Source: Asterionellopsis glacialis
Lineage: Eukaryota > Bacillariophyta > Plagiogrammaphyceae > Rhaphoneidales > Asterionellopsidaceae
Direction: 5' to 3'
DNA: 25,297 nucleotides
Assembly: GCA_014885115.2 (NCBI GenBank)
Contig: WKLE02002738.1
Location: 1 to 25,297 of the forward strand
Positions 24,631 to 25,297 of this stretch are shown piece after piece; position 1 is the stretch's first letter; each line of letters opens with the position of its first letter. Under the pieces are notes generated by a model that had not been told where the DNA came from, did no database searches, and saw only the letters and a list, made by a program, of their open reading frames with translations. The translations under genes were made by a program, and so were the position numbers.

Positions 24631-25297
24631 AAACAGTCAGATCTTGTGTTCTTTTATTTCATTCGCACTCAGAGTCTATTACGCTTACTGTTCACAAAAC
24701 CCTTTACCTGCACTGCTGCAAAAAGGAGATATCATTACTTTCGTTGTCTTCTCTTGTCGAAGAGAGAGAGAGAGATAGCAAACCAAGAACAAATCTTAAC
24801 AGCACATGCAATCCGCATAATGTTGACATTGAGAGAAGGAAATGAGTTCAAAGAATTATTTTCTATACCATAATCCCTCCAAAGTAAAAGAGGGAATAGC
24901 AGAACCTTCAACACCATATGTAAAATTATCTTTTGGGGAGAGCGAATCAATATTCTATTCTTTGGAGACACAGCAAATGTGTTCTGCAAAGCATATACTT
25001 TGCTGTCGATCTGTAACCGCAGTTTCTGTAGTTCTGCATAATGTTGAGACCACCAACAATCTTCGTGACGACAGTAACACAGAACGTAGTGAAAAAACAA
25101 AAGAAGGAAGCAGCAAAGGCGCAGAAAATAGCGGCGTAGCAAGCAAAGAAGAAGGCTAAATCTATCGCCGGCGGAGGTCGAGAAATCTTAAGCTCAGAGA
25201 AAGCGAAAGAGAGCGAGCATGAAAGTTAAAATTTAAGGAAGAATCCTTACTACTTTTTAAAACTGATCTGTAAAATCATCTCTCCTCTACTAGAGAG
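24631..25297. other. Right-hand end, no gene called
   Basis: A plus-strand frame (24842-25159, 105 codons from ATG) and a minus-strand frame (24735-25142) overlap almost completely. Both have ordinary composition and no domain, so at most one could be real and neither is supported. The minus frame starts with a hydrophobic MLRRYFLRLCCFLLLFFHYV, which a short gene entering from the right could use as a signal peptide. The last 130 bases are purine-rich with GAGAAAGCGAAAGAGAGCGAG and end in CTCTACTAGAGAG, another CTAGAG-type inverted motif. Confidence 0.4.

Noticed and set aside
24735..25159. Opposed frames at the right-hand end (105 codons plus, 135 codons minus)
   Set aside because: They occupy the same DNA, have no domains, and one could only be chosen with transcript data.

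Overview
The window looks like nuclear DNA of a photosynthetic stramenopile, most likely a diatom. Three things point that way. The Mg-chelatase D subunit and a short-chain dehydrogenase carry a hydrophobic signal peptide ending in the small-residue/Phe cleavage motif typical of secondary red plastids (…VAG^FSF and …ISA^FSS). Introns are few and short (about 100-260 bases, GT…AG). Genes sit singly on both strands with no operon structure. There are no rRNAs, tRNAs, CRISPR arrays, phage genes or complete transposons that I can recognise.

Layout, left to right: a small secreted or plastid-directed single-membrane-span protein (445-858, +); ChlD, with one intron inside its signal peptide (2088-4707, +); a 1111-residue Asn/Ser-rich orphan with beta-propeller-like strands (4930-8265, -); a PLP aminotransferase class V enzyme of the isopenicillin N epimerase / L-cysteine desulfhydrase-like group (8521-10467, +); a long repeat-bearing spacer; RAD17, the 9-1-1 checkpoint clamp loader, in four exons (12219-14887, +); a plastid-directed SDR (15338-16282, -); a double-hotdog thioesterase-like protein (17086-18030, +); a leucine-rich-repeat protein (18308-19267, -); a broken or truncated secreted alpha/beta-barrel-like gene (about 19755-20910, +); TYW2 (21388-23115, -); and DTWD1 (23494-24630, +).

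How the genes relate: most look like independent housekeeping genes. The exception is the last pair. TYW2 and DTWD1 both transfer the 3-amino-3-carboxypropyl (acp) group of S-adenosylmethionine onto tRNA, but at different bases, and here they are divergently transcribed from a shared spacer of 378 bases. ChlD, the SDR and possibly the small membrane protein are the plastid-related genes.

The spacers have their own signature. Short palindromic motifs (CTAGAG/CTCTAG, AGGTCCT/AGGACCT, TACCTGGTA, TACCGGTA) recur in almost every spacer and are rare in the coding regions. The large spacer before RAD17 also holds a 21-base tandem repeat and a degenerate, roughly 200-base, three-copy tandem repeat. 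No defence system, gene cluster or mobile island is visible. The best leads are the tRNA-acp gene pair, the spacer motif family, the decayed barrel gene, the SQ/TQ clusters of RAD17, and the orphan proteins at 445 and 4930.
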